This document shows, one piece after another, positions 53,298 through 62,723 of a stretch of 64,000 nucleotides of DNA. The position numbers were made by a program, and so were the translations under genes. The notes below the pieces were generated by a model that made no database searches, was not told where the DNA came from, and saw nothing but the letters and a program-made list of their open reading frames with translations. Source of the stretch: CALKZN01 sp050633785 (lineage in GTDB: Bacteria; Pseudomonadota; Gammaproteobacteria; Arenicellales; Arenicellaceae); the NCBI GenBank assembly GCA_050633785.1, contig JBOEHE010000021.1, positions 62,001 to 126,000 of the forward strand, written 5' to 3'. How positions within the stretch are numbered: the stretch's first letter is position 1; every line of letters begins with the position of its first letter.

Positions 53298-53837
53298 TTA
53301 CTGTGCCTGGCAAGCCTGATTAGTATCAATTTCTATTGACAAGCTTCTTTCTTCTTCGGTTGGTGGTTCAAATTCTGCTTCCATAAAATGAAACATGGAA
53401 GGTGTCACTTCAAAGGAGAAAGTATCGCCCTGCTCTGAATTTCGAGACATCACTCTTTGCAGACGAGTTTCTCTGGTGGCGGAGATGTAATGCATTTGTA
53501 GACAAGCACCCGCTGTTTCAGCAAGGGAACGAAATTGGTTTCGATTGGCTACTTTCATAAATCCTAAGTCCAGAATGGTTTCCCCACCTGCTTGAAAGAT
53601 GCTACTGGTCGTTGACCAGATCATTTTCTCGCAACGTTGCACACGCTCCATTATCCAACCAATATTCATGGGGACGGGCATATCTCTGGCGAATAATTCA
53701 GCCATCCATTGATCAATAGATAGATACACAGCCGAATTGGTTTTAGCCAAATGGCGCGAATAAGTTGATTTTCCGGCACCTTGTGTACCAAATATAAGAT
53801 GTATGTCAGTCTTTATTTTTTTATCAGAGTTACTCAT
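53298..53837 (-). CDS. AAA/P-loop kinase-like protein
   Basis: 179 residues from the ATG at 53837. The Walker A loop GTQGAGKST lies at residues 17-25, followed by ETILDLGF (probable Walker B strand) and an Arg-rich lid (ATRETRLQRVMSRN). This fits the AAA_33 small-molecule kinase/zeta-toxin-like family, which phosphorylates sugars, nucleosides or drugs. The ATG is 4 bp after the marR-like stop, so it is the likely target of that regulator. Phosphorylation of a toxic compound is a reasonable inference. Confidence 0.8.
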   Translation of the reverse strand: MSNSDKKIKTDIHLIFGTQGAGKSTYSRHLAKTNSAVYLSIDQWMAELFARDMPVPMNIGWIMERVQRCEKMIWSTTSSIFQAGGETILDLGFMKVANRNQFRSLAETAGACLQMHYISATRETRLQRVMSRNSEQGDTFSFEVTPSMFHFMEAEFEPPTEEERSLSIEIDTNQACQAQ

Positions 53838-53841
53838 AGTT

Positions 53842-54273
53842 TTAAGCTCTATCAATCTCATGCAAAAGATGTAAAAGATGATCAAGATTACTGCTATCCA
53901 GTTTTTTAAACAGATTCTCTGCCTGTTGGTTCAAGGTCTTTAACGCTTGTTTAAAGACCGTTTCTCCTGCTGGGGTAATTTTAACCAGACTGACACGTGC
54001 ATCCCTTGGATTAGTGTCTCGACTTACCAGGCCAATTTTTTCCATCGGTGAAAGCATCTTTGTCACTCCCGAAGCGGATCGATCTAATGCAGTTGCCAAG
54101 TCGATGCGCCTCATTAAGTGATTGGGAGCCTCCATCAAATGAGACAACACCATATACTCTGCAAAACCTATGCCGTGAATGGCCCCTAAGTTCATATCAA
54201 TTTTGCGCGTTATTGTACTGGTTTTAGCTGATAACTCAGTTAGAACTTGAGTCTGAAGAGATGTTATTTTCAT
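53842..54273 (-). CDS. MarR family transcriptional regulator
   Basis: 143 residues from the ATG at 54273 (earlier in-frame codons lie within or across the operator). The winged helix is visible as HLMRRIDLATALDRSASGVT, then KMLSPMEKIGLVSRD and the DARVSLVKITPAG wing. A near-perfect 34-bp palindrome ends 11 bp before the start, so strong autoregulation of this gene and the downstream P-loop kinase gene is likely. Confidence 0.88.
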   Translation of the reverse strand: MKITSLQTQVLTELSAKTSTITRKIDMNLGAIHGIGFAEYMVLSHLMEAPNHLMRRIDLATALDRSASGVTKMLSPMEKIGLVSRDTNPRDARVSLVKITPAGETVFKQALKTLNQQAENLFKKLDSSNLDHLLHLLHEIDRA

Positions 54274-54283
54274 AATAATTTGC

Positions 54284-54317
54284 TTTACATATACTTGACT
54301 AGTGAAGTATATGTAAA
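54284..54317. promoter_or_regulatory. 34-bp palindromic operator of the MarR-kinase operon
   Basis: Arms TTTACATATACTT and AAGTATATGTAAA (13 bp, perfect) flank an ACTAGT core, with only one mismatched pair (G97/G304 counting from 54200). This is unusually long for a single MarR dimer and might bind two. It lies between the regulator start and its upstream promoter elements. Confidence 0.8.
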
Positions 54318-54434
54318 ACAAAAGACTTTTCAAGCTTTAACTGCAAAATTTTAGTGTCTGGACATAGAGACGGTTGAGGCTAAAGAAATTATGGGAAATT
54401 AAAGCGTTATTTTGTCGGTACTACCGGCAGTTTC

Positions 54435-54863
54435 TTAATCGTCAAAAACAGGATAAAATTCCATATGCTGATTAGCATCACCACCTATATTGTCCCAAGG
54501 AGCTTTGCTGCTGACAAAAATATGATGAGTAATTTCAGCAGATAGACTGTTGTCTAAAGCTCCAGCAGGAACCCATACTTTTACACCAGATCGAAATACA
54601 TTCGGCACAGCAGCCCCGCAATAACGACAAAAGTCTGACCGATAACCAGATTCCTTTGCATATGAGGTAATCTCTTGTTCACCACTTAACCACTTGAAAT
54701 GCTCTGTATCAACAAAACAAGCAGTCACTGCCGCCGTGCCAGTTTGTTTCTGACACAAAGAGCAATGACATTGATAAAGCGTTGTTATCTCGCTCAATAC
54801 TGCAAACTTCACTTTTTTGCATACACACGAACCCGTCATTAATGTTTTTTTATCAATCTCCAT
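54435..54863 (-). CDS. GFA family zinc protein
   Basis: 142 residues. Zinc-binding Cys residues of the glutathione-dependent formaldehyde-activating (GFA) fold are visible: TGSCVCKKVKF, QCHCSLCQKQTGT and FCRYCGAAVP. Despite the family name, catalytic formaldehyde-glutathione adduct formation is doubtful for many members. It is followed by no partner and preceded by a second GFA gene 34 bp upstream, 25-30% similar by eye. Probably one transcript. Confidence 0.88.
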   Translation of the reverse strand: MEIDKKTLMTGSCVCKKVKFAVLSEITTLYQCHCSLCQKQTGTAAVTACFVDTEHFKWLSGEQEITSYAKESGYRSDFCRYCGAAVPNVFRSGVKVWVPAGALDNSLSAEITHHIFVSSKAPWDNIGGDANQHMEFYPVFDD

Positions 54864-54897
54864 AGATTCTCCATTTGAATTATTTAAACGCTAAGTA

Positions 54898-55308
54898 CTA
54901 TTTACCTGGCATTACAGGAACATCATCCATTAATTGTACCCATGGCGCCTTATCATCAGTATACACTTGTATCTGCGGTCGCAATGAACTTGAATAGTTG
55001 TCAACAGTTCCTAAAGGCACCAGTACATGATCGACAAAATGTTTACCGTTAACACCATGCACCGCTGTGCCGCATTCAGAGCAAAAGTATTTACTGGAGC
55101 GTTCGTTGAACCTGAATAACGATAACAACTTGGCTCCATCAGTAATGGAAAACTGTTTTTCAGGCACTGCTACCCACGTACTGTAATCGCTACCTTGCAT
55201 CTGTCGGCAATTCTGGCAATGGCACTGTACAACGTTTGTAACTGGTAAGGAAAAAGAACACTGAACCTTCAAGCAAAGGCATGAAGTATTAATAATCATA
55301 TTAGTCAT
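54898..55308 (-). CDS. GFA family zinc protein (second copy)
   Basis: 136 residues, same layout as the downstream copy: NTSCLCLKVQCSF, QCHCQNCRQMQGSDYST and YFCSECGTAVHG. The two share intron-like order of Cys clusters but differ widely elsewhere, so the duplication is old. Divergent from a TetR gene, the likely regulator. Confidence 0.88.
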   Translation of the reverse strand: MTNMIINTSCLCLKVQCSFSLPVTNVVQCHCQNCRQMQGSDYSTWVAVPEKQFSITDGAKLLSLFRFNERSSKYFCSECGTAVHGVNGKHFVDHVLVPLGTVDNYSSSLRPQIQVYTDDKAPWVQLMDDVPVMPGK

Positions 55309-55454
55309 GATAATCTCTCGTATATTGCAACTCTCATAACAACTTCACAGAGTTAATTAGATAGGCTATAAGTCAAGGCGATGATATAAACCAAGCATAC
55401 TAATTCGCCATTAATATATGATAAAGAACATATAAAAATAATTTCAGTACCAAG

Positions 55455-56030
55455 ATGCCCTACTCCAAAGACCACAAAGCACAAACCCGCCGCAAGATAT
55501 TACAAAGTTCATATTTATTATTCACAGCCCGGGGATATGAAAAAATCACCATCAATGAATTAATGAACCACTGTCATTTAACCAGAGGCGCATTTTATGC
55601 TCACTTTTCCAGTAAAGCGGAGCTGTATAGTGAGACATTAAAGTTTGCCGCCACCTCCAGCAATTTAGCGAAGATCAAGCCAGAATCCTATACCGACAAA
55701 CAATGGTTAAAACAATTACTCGATGTTTATTTGAGCATTGAGCACATCAATGGCACCAGAACCTGCCCTTTGGCCTTTTTAGCCGCAGATATCAGCACGC
55801 AAGATATAAATGCGCAGCGAACGTATAGCAAGGCATACGACAATATGAATAAGACCTTGTTAGCTTATGCCAACAGTTACATGGATTGCAGTGAATACGA
55901 AATATTATCCATTACCGCTATGATCATTGGCGCTGTTGCCATTGCCCGAACAATGCAGGATGAATCAACAGCACAGAAGCTGTTGGCTTCATGCCGTAAG
56001 GAAGCAGGCCTGAGACTTGGCAATATATAA
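55455..56030 (+). CDS. TetR/AcrR family transcriptional regulator
   Basis: 191 residues. The N-terminal HTH (ITINELMNHCHLTRGAFYAHFSSKAELY) is followed by a helical effector domain with CPLAFLAADISTQD, resembling the C-terminal domain of regulators such as AcrR_11-type. It is divergent from the two GFA genes. A weak TATATG/CATATA repeat lies in the shared 146-bp region. Confidence 0.9.
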   Translation: MPYSKDHKAQTRRKILQSSYLLFTARGYEKITINELMNHCHLTRGAFYAHFSSKAELYSETLKFAATSSNLAKIKPESYTDKQWLKQLLDVYLSIEHINGTRTCPLAFLAADISTQDINAQRTYSKAYDNMNKTLLAYANSYMDCSEYEILSITAMIIGAVAIARTMQDESTAQKLLASCRKEAGLRLGNI

Positions 56031-56098
56031 GCCTCCCAATATACTCTCTGTCAATCTTTTAGCCGAAACAGACCCACCCCCAAAATAACAGTTTCTTT

Positions 56099-59000
56099 CT
56101 ATGGTAGCCTCTGCCTTTGCTCATTTAATGGAGGTTCCGGCTCTGGTAGTTCAGGTTCATCCAATGGCAAACGGTGAAGTGACAGAGTTGGATCGGCAAG
56201 AGTCGTCCAAGAAGTTACAATATCACCATAATCAGCTGAAATAGCCGACAGATCTTGCTTGACTCTCATCACACTATCACCAAGGGTGCGATTGTTTTGA
56301 GTCAGTTCGATTAACAGACGTTTAACGAACTCTTTATTATGAGCTTCTACCGCAAGAACTGCCGCCGAACTAATTGCCACAGCAGCATTGTTATCTGCCA
56401 ACAACATACTATGGGCCAATGTATTGGTCGAAATGGTTTCGTAGTAGGAGGTGTAACACGCCAGAGGAATCGCTATTGTTGGTTTGGTCGTATTATCCCA
56501 ACTTGAGACCGTTCCCGGTGTCACTAAATTCTGAAAACTCCAACGGTTAGGTGAACCGTGTCCATTGAATAAAGTCAGTGTCGCACCCAAGTCAATGGCT
56601 TGCTTGATCTGCTGCTGTGCTGCCGTTGTAGAACCTGAAATCGGTATATTTTGATTGGCATTAATATCATCAATATACACTTTTGTCAGGTTTGACCAAC
56701 GATCATTTTCACTGCCTAATTCTGCCACCAGTTCTTCAATCGAGTTTTTAAATACCTGGTCTTGATCCGCTTCAGCAATCAGCAGAGCTGATTGAAATTC
56801 TGCAACGCTTCCATTGGTATGCCATACAATCGTTTTATCAACAATATTCTTTAATTGTTCAGCATTGCGTATCGGCCACCGACCAATTGCCTTATCCGGT
56901 ATGGAATCCCCATCAAAATCAACAAAAGGATTTTCTGTTGGCGCCTGCTGTTCATAAACATCACTGATATCGGCATAAAATCCTGGAATAGAATTAATCA
57001 ATGCAGAAGATTGTTGGTTTCCATATCCGAGATAATTATAAGTATGACCTCCAACCAACAGAACCGATGAATAATCAAAGTTTTCAGCTGCTTCGCGCAA
57101 ATAATCGTTAATAGCTTTCGGTGTTACCATTGAATAACCATAACGATTATAAATATCGTATGTGCTGATAATTTTTGTCGGACGATTTAATTCCGTACGA
57201 TGAAATTCAGCAAAACGCTCTAAGTCGGCAGTAATAAAAGCCGGATCTGAAATTATAACCAGCTCTGCATCAACAAGAGCCAACGATTCATCACTGACTA
57301 CTGGAGTCAGCTCCATATCAGCTTGCCTGAAAGCTGATAAAGCACTGACAACTTCATAACGCAAATCAGAACCAGCAAGTGCCGAAAACACAAAACCGTT
57401 CTCAGATTTTTCTGTTTGCAGCTTTGCCAAATGATTATTGGAATCGTAGGCATAAACACCCCAATCAGTATTATTGGTGTTTTCTGCAATAAATTGATAA
57501 CCCTGAACATTAGTCCGATTTTCTGAAAAGTTTACTGACTCTCCATCAAGCTTTGCACGCTTGAAATACTCAATTGTTCCGTCATCAAGAGACATAATAT
57601 CCAGATTGTTACCGCTATCGGCAACAAGTTCGATGGTCAATGTATTATTCGCATTTGCCAACAGTTGGCCACCACTGATCTGCGCATCAATTGTTAATAG
57701 CTTGAAACCTTCGCCATAACCTTCCCAAAAAGGCTCTGAGTTATCGCTTCGATTCAGATACAGACGAATATGGTGGTCAGGCTCAGGCACACCATCACCA
57801 TCAACGTCAACATTAGGAAAATCGATACCACCCAACAAATTAATCCTTATTCTTGCTGGCAAAACAGGATCGATAGACTCTTCCACAAAAAAATTAACCG
57901 TATGGACATCAGGTGTCGGGCTTACAGCAAATAACTCTGTGTCCAACCAGGGTTCTGGCCCAGTCATATTCGACGCATAAAACTTATTTTCACCAATATT
58001 TATCTGCACCAGATGCTTACTTTCAAGAATGCTCTGTGGGACAAAATCAATAGTTTCAGCCTGACTGGCAAGATCATGGTTTATAGACAATTGGTAGACA
58101 TTGTTCGCTATATATCGCTGATTCTCCCCTTTAGGCTTAACTGCAGAAAAGATAATGTCACTGTCTTCGGTAAATCGGTTTCGCTTGTCCGTTTCACGCA
58201 CGAATCGACTTACGGATTCACCATTCAAACTCATCGCAATATGCTTAGCGGGTGCATCTTTCCAATCTACACCTGCAGCCAATAAGTCAGCGTAGGTAAT
58301 GCGCTGTAATCCAAAATCACTTGGCATGATATTAACACCAGGGAATTTCTGTTGCCTGTCTTGTTCTCGCCTATCACGTCTTTGTAATCGACTATTCAAA
58401 CGAGAATTCAATGGTCGATAACGGCCCTTGATATACACATATCCCGCCTGCTGCATGGCTTGAGTATAGGCATCTCGTTCTTTTTTCCAATCTATAAATT
58501 CAGGAACATCTTCTGCCCCATAACGTTTATCAAATTCAAAGGGACCAAAGAAATCCTCTTTGCCCGTACTGGATATTGATGAAATACCGACAGCAAGAAT
58601 TTCCTGGTTAAATTTATTAAGATTGCTTGTTTTTTTGTAATTCTGTGTAATTAAAGCATCACCACGCTTTGATTTAATGATTTTTTTATTCAGGGGAACC
58701 CAATCGTTGTCAGCTGTCATACCCCATAAATTAAAACCCACATTAAATGTTTCTGAACTGGTTTGCCACTTTGTGACTAAGCGATCTCCTCGTAAATCAG
58801 CTTCAAACATTCCTATGGTAACCGGGGTTGTTGTGCTTGAATCGATACAGCTTGTACCTAAAACAGACCCTGCAAATTCAAAATAATGGTCGGTAACAGT
58901 CAGAGTCCATGTACCTTCCAATGTTTCTCCGTCAAAAGCACTGAGTGAACCATTCGGTTGTTGTGTACCGCCTACGGCTGGTGAAGTTCCATTACATTGG

Positions 59001-59461
59001 ACTTCAGCGGTTGTTACAGCTTCATCATCTAATAACACATCTGCATCATCGGCAGCGCAACCAAAGAATGAAGCCGGTACTCCAGGGCGATCTATCAGGC
59101 TGACAACTGTGCCGGCAGGACTAGTCAATGTAGCTGAAACATCACCAATCCATGTGTGGTTGATAGCTAAATGAAAATTCAGATCGAGGATCGGTGAGGT
59201 AAAAGCGACATCACTGTCATCATAGGTTATAGTTGCTACATAGGAAGTTGTTGCTACTGTCCCTGGCGGGTCAGGAATAGGCCCAGGAGCAAAGCACTGC
59301 TCAATCTGCGCATTGGCTGTATAAATGACCAACCCCCAAAGGATAACGCCTAACTTTACTAAAAATACTCTCTTTTTGTATTGATGAAACAGATTTTGGA
59401 ATCTTGGCATACAGCACATTGTTTTTATTATTTTTAAGAAAAATAGAAGTTTTTCAACCAT
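56099..59461 (-). CDS. Gingipain-like C25 cysteine protease with N-terminal P domain
   Basis: 1120 residues from the ATG at 59461. A signal-like hydrophobic stretch (VFLVKLGVILWGLVIYTANA) precedes a proprotein-convertase P domain (about 60-210, FNLNH..WIGDVSATLTSPAG, GTWTLTVTDHY). A 500-residue beta-rich middle follows. The C25 peptidase domain (about 755-1085) has the catalytic His in LFNGHGSPNRW (near residue 966) and Cys in IPLACYTSYYE (near 1001), with an EIS-like strand before. The end is a Pro/Glu tail and no PorSS-type C-terminal domain. P domains usually follow subtilisin domains; here one precedes a gingipain. Alternative ATGs at 59419 and 59410 cannot be ruled out. Confidence 0.83.
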   Translation of the reverse strand: MVEKLLFFLKIIKTMCCMPRFQNLFHQYKKRVFLVKLGVILWGLVIYTANAQIEQCFAPGPIPDPPGTVATTSYVATITYDDSDVAFTSPILDLNFHLAINHTWIGDVSATLTSPAGTVVSLIDRPGVPASFFGCAADDADVLLDDEAVTTAEVQCNGTSPAVGGTQQPNGSLSAFDGETLEGTWTLTVTDHYFEFAGSVLGTSCIDSSTTTPVTIGMFEADLRGDRLVTKWQTSSETFNVGFNLWGMTADNDWVPLNKKIIKSKRGDALITQNYKKTSNLNKFNQEILAVGISSISSTGKEDFFGPFEFDKRYGAEDVPEFIDWKKERDAYTQAMQQAGYVYIKGRYRPLNSRLNSRLQRRDRREQDRQQKFPGVNIMPSDFGLQRITYADLLAAGVDWKDAPAKHIAMSLNGESVSRFVRETDKRNRFTEDSDIIFSAVKPKGENQRYIANNVYQLSINHDLASQAETIDFVPQSILESKHLVQINIGENKFYASNMTGPEPWLDTELFAVSPTPDVHTVNFFVEESIDPVLPARIRINLLGGIDFPNVDVDGDGVPEPDHHIRLYLNRSDNSEPFWEGYGEGFKLLTIDAQISGGQLLANANNTLTIELVADSGNNLDIMSLDDGTIEYFKRAKLDGESVNFSENRTNVQGYQFIAENTNNTDWGVYAYDSNNHLAKLQTEKSENGFVFSALAGSDLRYEVVSALSAFRQADMELTPVVSDESLALVDAELVIISDPAFITADLERFAEFHRTELNRPTKIISTYDIYNRYGYSMVTPKAINDYLREAAENFDYSSVLLVGGHTYNYLGYGNQQSSALINSIPGFYADISDVYEQQAPTENPFVDFDGDSIPDKAIGRWPIRNAEQLKNIVDKTIVWHTNGSVAEFQSALLIAEADQDQVFKNSIEELVAELGSENDRWSNLTKVYIDDINANQNIPISGSTTAAQQQIKQAIDLGATLTLFNGHGSPNRWSFQNLVTPGTVSSWDNTTKPTIAIPLACYTSYYETISTNTLAHSMLLADNNAAVAISSAAVLAVEAHNKEFVKRLLIELTQNNRTLGDSVMRVKQDLSAISADYGDIVTSWTTLADPTLSLHRLPLDEPELPEPEPPLNEQRQRLP

Positions 59462-59763
59462 GTGAAAACTTACAAACCCCACTGGATTGATTCTAAGTCA
59501 AAGTATAGAATAACATTATTATATGTCTACAAAATGCTTATAAACATTTTGTGCAGGAGTGTTTCACGCGCAAAGGTATTTGAAAGTAAACCATCCAATG
59601 CCTGTCATAAGCCGCATATAGGGTTTACTGGCAAATTGAAAACAATCACTACTCTGTGGATTGGAGTATCGCTCATATTTGTATATACAGTTCTAACACA
59701 AAAGATCCAAATAATTACCTCAACAGCAAAACTGGTGAGATAACAATACATTGACCCACATAA
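59462..59763. other. 302-bp upstream region of the C25 protease gene
   Basis: AT-rich leader. A 93-codon plus-strand frame crosses it but starts at a GTG without a ribosome site, overlaps the protease start antisense, and has an unconvincing composition. No hairpin of note. Confidence 0.4.
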
Positions 59764-60414
59764 TTAACCGACGATTATTACATGTACTGCCTGAGGTCCA
59801 TGAGCACCTGTGACTAACACCCCTTCAATGTCGGTTGTACCGCTGGCTCCTGTAATCAGACAGCAATTACGTGCCGTTACTCTTGCGGCTTCCTGGACCG
59901 CAAAATCATCTAAATAAGCCATAATCTGAGATCGTTCGATCACATAAATTTGATAACTCGAGAGAAAGTTCATCAGAATCGGCATATCCGAGCTGGACTT
60001 GACCACAACTGAGCCAGTTTCAGCGATACCAGACTCCGCCAAACAAACAGCAACTGAACCATCTGATTCAACCTGAATATCGGTGTCAATGCCATGCCAA
60101 TCCAAGACATTGAATTGGTCAACCTTCTGTAATGCTATCTCTGGAGGTAATTGAGAGTATGATAAATACTCAGCAACAGCCTGCGGCAAAAGCTCAATAT
60201 GCTGAATCTCATGACAGCTGCAACCAACCACTAGGCCTTGTTGAATTCGTTGCACAAAGGCCTCATCCGCTTGGTCATGCAACAATGCGGGCCTGGCAAC
60301 AATGCTGTCTGTCAGCAGCTCTGCTGCTGATTGTTCAATTACCTCAGACTCTTCATTTAGGACCACCCGAGATGATTGAATAGCTTCCAATATCTTATTT
60401 CTGGACTCAGACAT
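59764..60414 (-). CDS. lutC: Lactate utilisation protein C (LutC)
   Basis: 216 residues of the LutC/YkgG family, with the C-terminal TARNCCLITGASGTTDIEG segment and GPQAVHVIIV ending. It is part of the LutABC complex that oxidises L-lactate to pyruvate. It overlaps lutB by 8 nt. The Ser-rich N-terminus (MSESRNKILEAIQSS) is normal for the family. Confidence 0.93.
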   Translation of the reverse strand: MSESRNKILEAIQSSRVVLNEESEVIEQSAAELLTDSIVARPALLHDQADEAFVQRIQQGLVVGCSCHEIQHIELLPQAVAEYLSYSQLPPEIALQKVDQFNVLDWHGIDTDIQVESDGSVAVCLAESGIAETGSVVVKSSSDMPILMNFLSSYQIYVIERSQIMAYLDDFAVQEAARVTARNCCLITGASGTTDIEGVLVTGAHGPQAVHVIIVG

Positions 60415-61849
60415 GTTTGCCTCCAGATTTGGAATGTTGTTTTTTTTGTTTTTGCTGTTGTTTATATTGTTGCATAAAAGTAGCTTTACCTGGAGCTAAC
60501 AGATCTCTTTCAGCAGTCCAACTACGGGCAAAAGGCATCCAACTGATCCAACCTTTACGAACAAATAATCTCATCCAGATCACAGATATAGCAGTAAACA
60601 ACCGATACAATGCCGGCCGGGTCGCCAATTGCACAAAAAGGCCAATACCTGTTCGACTAGTAATGGGTTCATATCCCTTTTGCCACGAACTCGCTCGCCA
60701 GGAACGCAACAAGGTAGGTAACGCAATATTTACCGGGCAAACTTCCTGACATTTGCCGTTCAAAGTGCAGGCATGAGCCAGATTCTTCGATCGATTTAAA
60801 CCATCCAGTGTCGGGGTCAACACAGACCCCATGGGTCCCGGATAAACACCACCATAAGCATGTCCCCCTATATGCTTATAAACGACACAGTGGTTCATGC
60901 AAGCCCCACAGCGGATACACCGCAACATGTCTGATAGTCCTTCTGCCAACATTTTAGTACGGCCATTATCCACTAGTACGATATGGTATTCTTTTGGGCC
61001 ATCAGCATCACCTTGGCGTTTGGGGCCATTGTGAAAGGTTGTGTACTGAGTGATATCACTACCAGTGGCCGAACGTACCAGCAAACGTAACAGAGGCATC
61101 GCATGGGCCATAGAAGGCACCAGTTTCTCTATGCCTGCTGTAACAATATGGACAGGAGGAGGCGTTGTTGTCAATTCAGCATTTCCTTCATTGGTGACAG
61201 TGCAGATTGAACCACTATCAGCCAATAAGAAGTTTGCACCAGAAATACCAATATCCGCGTTTAAAAATTGTTGGCGCAGTTGTTTTCGAGCGCTTTGCAC
61301 TAGGTCTTCAATAGCCTCTGATTCAACTGGTGCATGATGATGTCGGCGAAATAACTGCACTACTTCATCACGAGTTCGATGCATCGCTGGCCAGACAATA
61401 TGTGATGGCGGATCACCGGCCAACTGAATGATGTGTTCGGCCAAATCCGTTTCAATTCGTTCCAATTGAGCCTGTTCAAGTGCATCAGGCAAGCCAATTT
61501 CTTCCCCCAACATGGACTTGCTTCTAGTGATGCGTTTTGCCTGATGTTGTTGGCAGATATCAACGACTATTGCTGATGCTTGTTCAGCTGTTTGAGCCCA
61601 ATGCACAATAGCGCCTTGGGCAATAGCATTATTTTCAAACTGTTCAAGATAGTGTCCCATATGTTGGATCACATGGTCTTTAATCTTCTCACCTTGCTTA
61701 CGCAACTTCTCAAACTCTGGAAAACTTTCAACTGCTGCAGCTCTTTTAGCTTCAGCAGCATCGGTTGTGCGCCTGATAGCAAGTTTTAATGTTGAATTAT
61801 GTAATGCCTGCTTGGCACTGCGTTTGAAATTCTCCGGTTGAGTCTGCAT
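60407..61849 (-). CDS. lutB: Lactate utilisation Fe-S protein B (LutB)
   Basis: 480 residues. The LUD domain covers the first two thirds (NAELTTTPPPVHIVTAGIEK, SGANFLLADSG). Two [4Fe-4S] motifs lie in RCIRCGACMNHCVVY and CTLNGKCQEVCPVNIALP. The basic C-terminal tail (YKQQQKQKKQHSKSGGKHV) is unusually long. One base of its ATG is shared with the lutA stop region, so lutA-lutB-lutC are translationally coupled. Confidence 0.95.
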   Translation of the reverse strand: MQTQPENFKRSAKQALHNSTLKLAIRRTTDAAEAKRAAAVESFPEFEKLRKQGEKIKDHVIQHMGHYLEQFENNAIAQGAIVHWAQTAEQASAIVVDICQQHQAKRITRSKSMLGEEIGLPDALEQAQLERIETDLAEHIIQLAGDPPSHIVWPAMHRTRDEVVQLFRRHHHAPVESEAIEDLVQSARKQLRQQFLNADIGISGANFLLADSGSICTVTNEGNAELTTTPPPVHIVTAGIEKLVPSMAHAMPLLRLLVRSATGSDITQYTTFHNGPKRQGDADGPKEYHIVLVDNGRTKMLAEGLSDMLRCIRCGACMNHCVVYKHIGGHAYGGVYPGPMGSVLTPTLDGLNRSKNLAHACTLNGKCQEVCPVNIALPTLLRSWRASSWQKGYEPITSRTGIGLFVQLATRPALYRLFTAISVIWMRLFVRKGWISWMPFARSWTAERDLLAPGKATFMQQYKQQQKQKKQHSKSGGKHV

Positions 61850-62679
61850 CAGCGTAATTTTTTTTTCGACATTGCAGTTTGATCTGAATCAGGTAATAGT
61901 TCACTTGCCATCCCTGCAAGAACTTCTGCTGTGTGTAATACCTTGATTTGTTTATGCCCCATTCGATTCAACTTACCCGCTATATTCATCAAACAACCGA
62001 TATCTCCTCCTAATAACAGTTCAGCATTTGTAGCCAGAATATGCTCAACCTTTTCACCAACTATGGCATTAGAAATATCAGGGTATTTCACGCAGAAGGT
62101 ACCACCAAAACCACAACACTCGGTACTGCGAGCTAGCGGTTGATGCTTCAAACCTTCAATTTTGGACAAGAGTTCCCGCGGCTGTTTATAAACATTCAGT
62201 TCTCTGAGGCCGGAACAACTGTCGTGGTAAGTAAAACTGCCCTGCAACTGAATTTCCTCAGGCTCATAATGACAATAATCAACCAAAAAGGACAACAACT
62301 CATGTGTTTTATGAGCCAGAGCATTTGCCTTTTCAAGCCATTCAGGCTGATCAGCGAACACTTCTATGAAATGCCGCTTGATCATTGCGGCACAGGAACC
62401 AGATGGAACAACAACATAATCGAATGATGAAAAACTCTCGATTACTTGCTGTGCAATACGCGCCGTCCCCTGATCATCTCCAGAATTGAATGCAGGCTGA
62501 CCACAGCACGTTTGGCTTTTAGGAACGACAACCTCACACCCAGCTTTTTCCAACAAGTTTAATGAAGCAAAGCCAACAGACGGCCGTACAGTATCTATCA
62601 AACACGTTACGAACAAACCGACTGTCCCCATCTGGGGCTTTATCTTTTGTTGGGTTGATGTTTCAGTGACTGTAGTCAT
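61849..62679 (-). CDS. lutA: Lactate utilisation Fe-S protein A (LutA)
   Basis: 276 residues with the two CCG cysteine-rich domains of the GlpC/HdrD type: KSQTCCGQPAFNSGD and RSTECCGFGGTFCVKYP. A GGAG box lies 8 nt upstream of the ATG. First gene of lutABC; the operator ATTGGTAATACCAAT is 45 bp upstream of its start. It would act with LutB and LutC in respiratory L-lactate oxidation, complementing the D-lactate dehydrogenase encoded 24 kb away. Confidence 0.95.
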   Translation of the reverse strand: MTTVTETSTQQKIKPQMGTVGLFVTCLIDTVRPSVGFASLNLLEKAGCEVVVPKSQTCCGQPAFNSGDDQGTARIAQQVIESFSSFDYVVVPSGSCAAMIKRHFIEVFADQPEWLEKANALAHKTHELLSFLVDYCHYEPEEIQLQGSFTYHDSCSGLRELNVYKQPRELLSKIEGLKHQPLARSTECCGFGGTFCVKYPDISNAIVGEKVEHILATNAELLLGGDIGCLMNIAGKLNRMGHKQIKVLHTAEVLAGMASELLPDSDQTAMSKKKLR

Positions 62680-62723
62680 TCTTTAGGCTCCACTGTCAAT
62701 AGCAGATCAAACAGTTTAGGTAA

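Noticed and set aside
59462..59743. 93-codon plus-strand frame upstream of the C25 protease
   Set aside because: GTG start without ribosome site, overlaps the protease start on the other strand, and no protein-like motif beyond one hydrophobic stretch.
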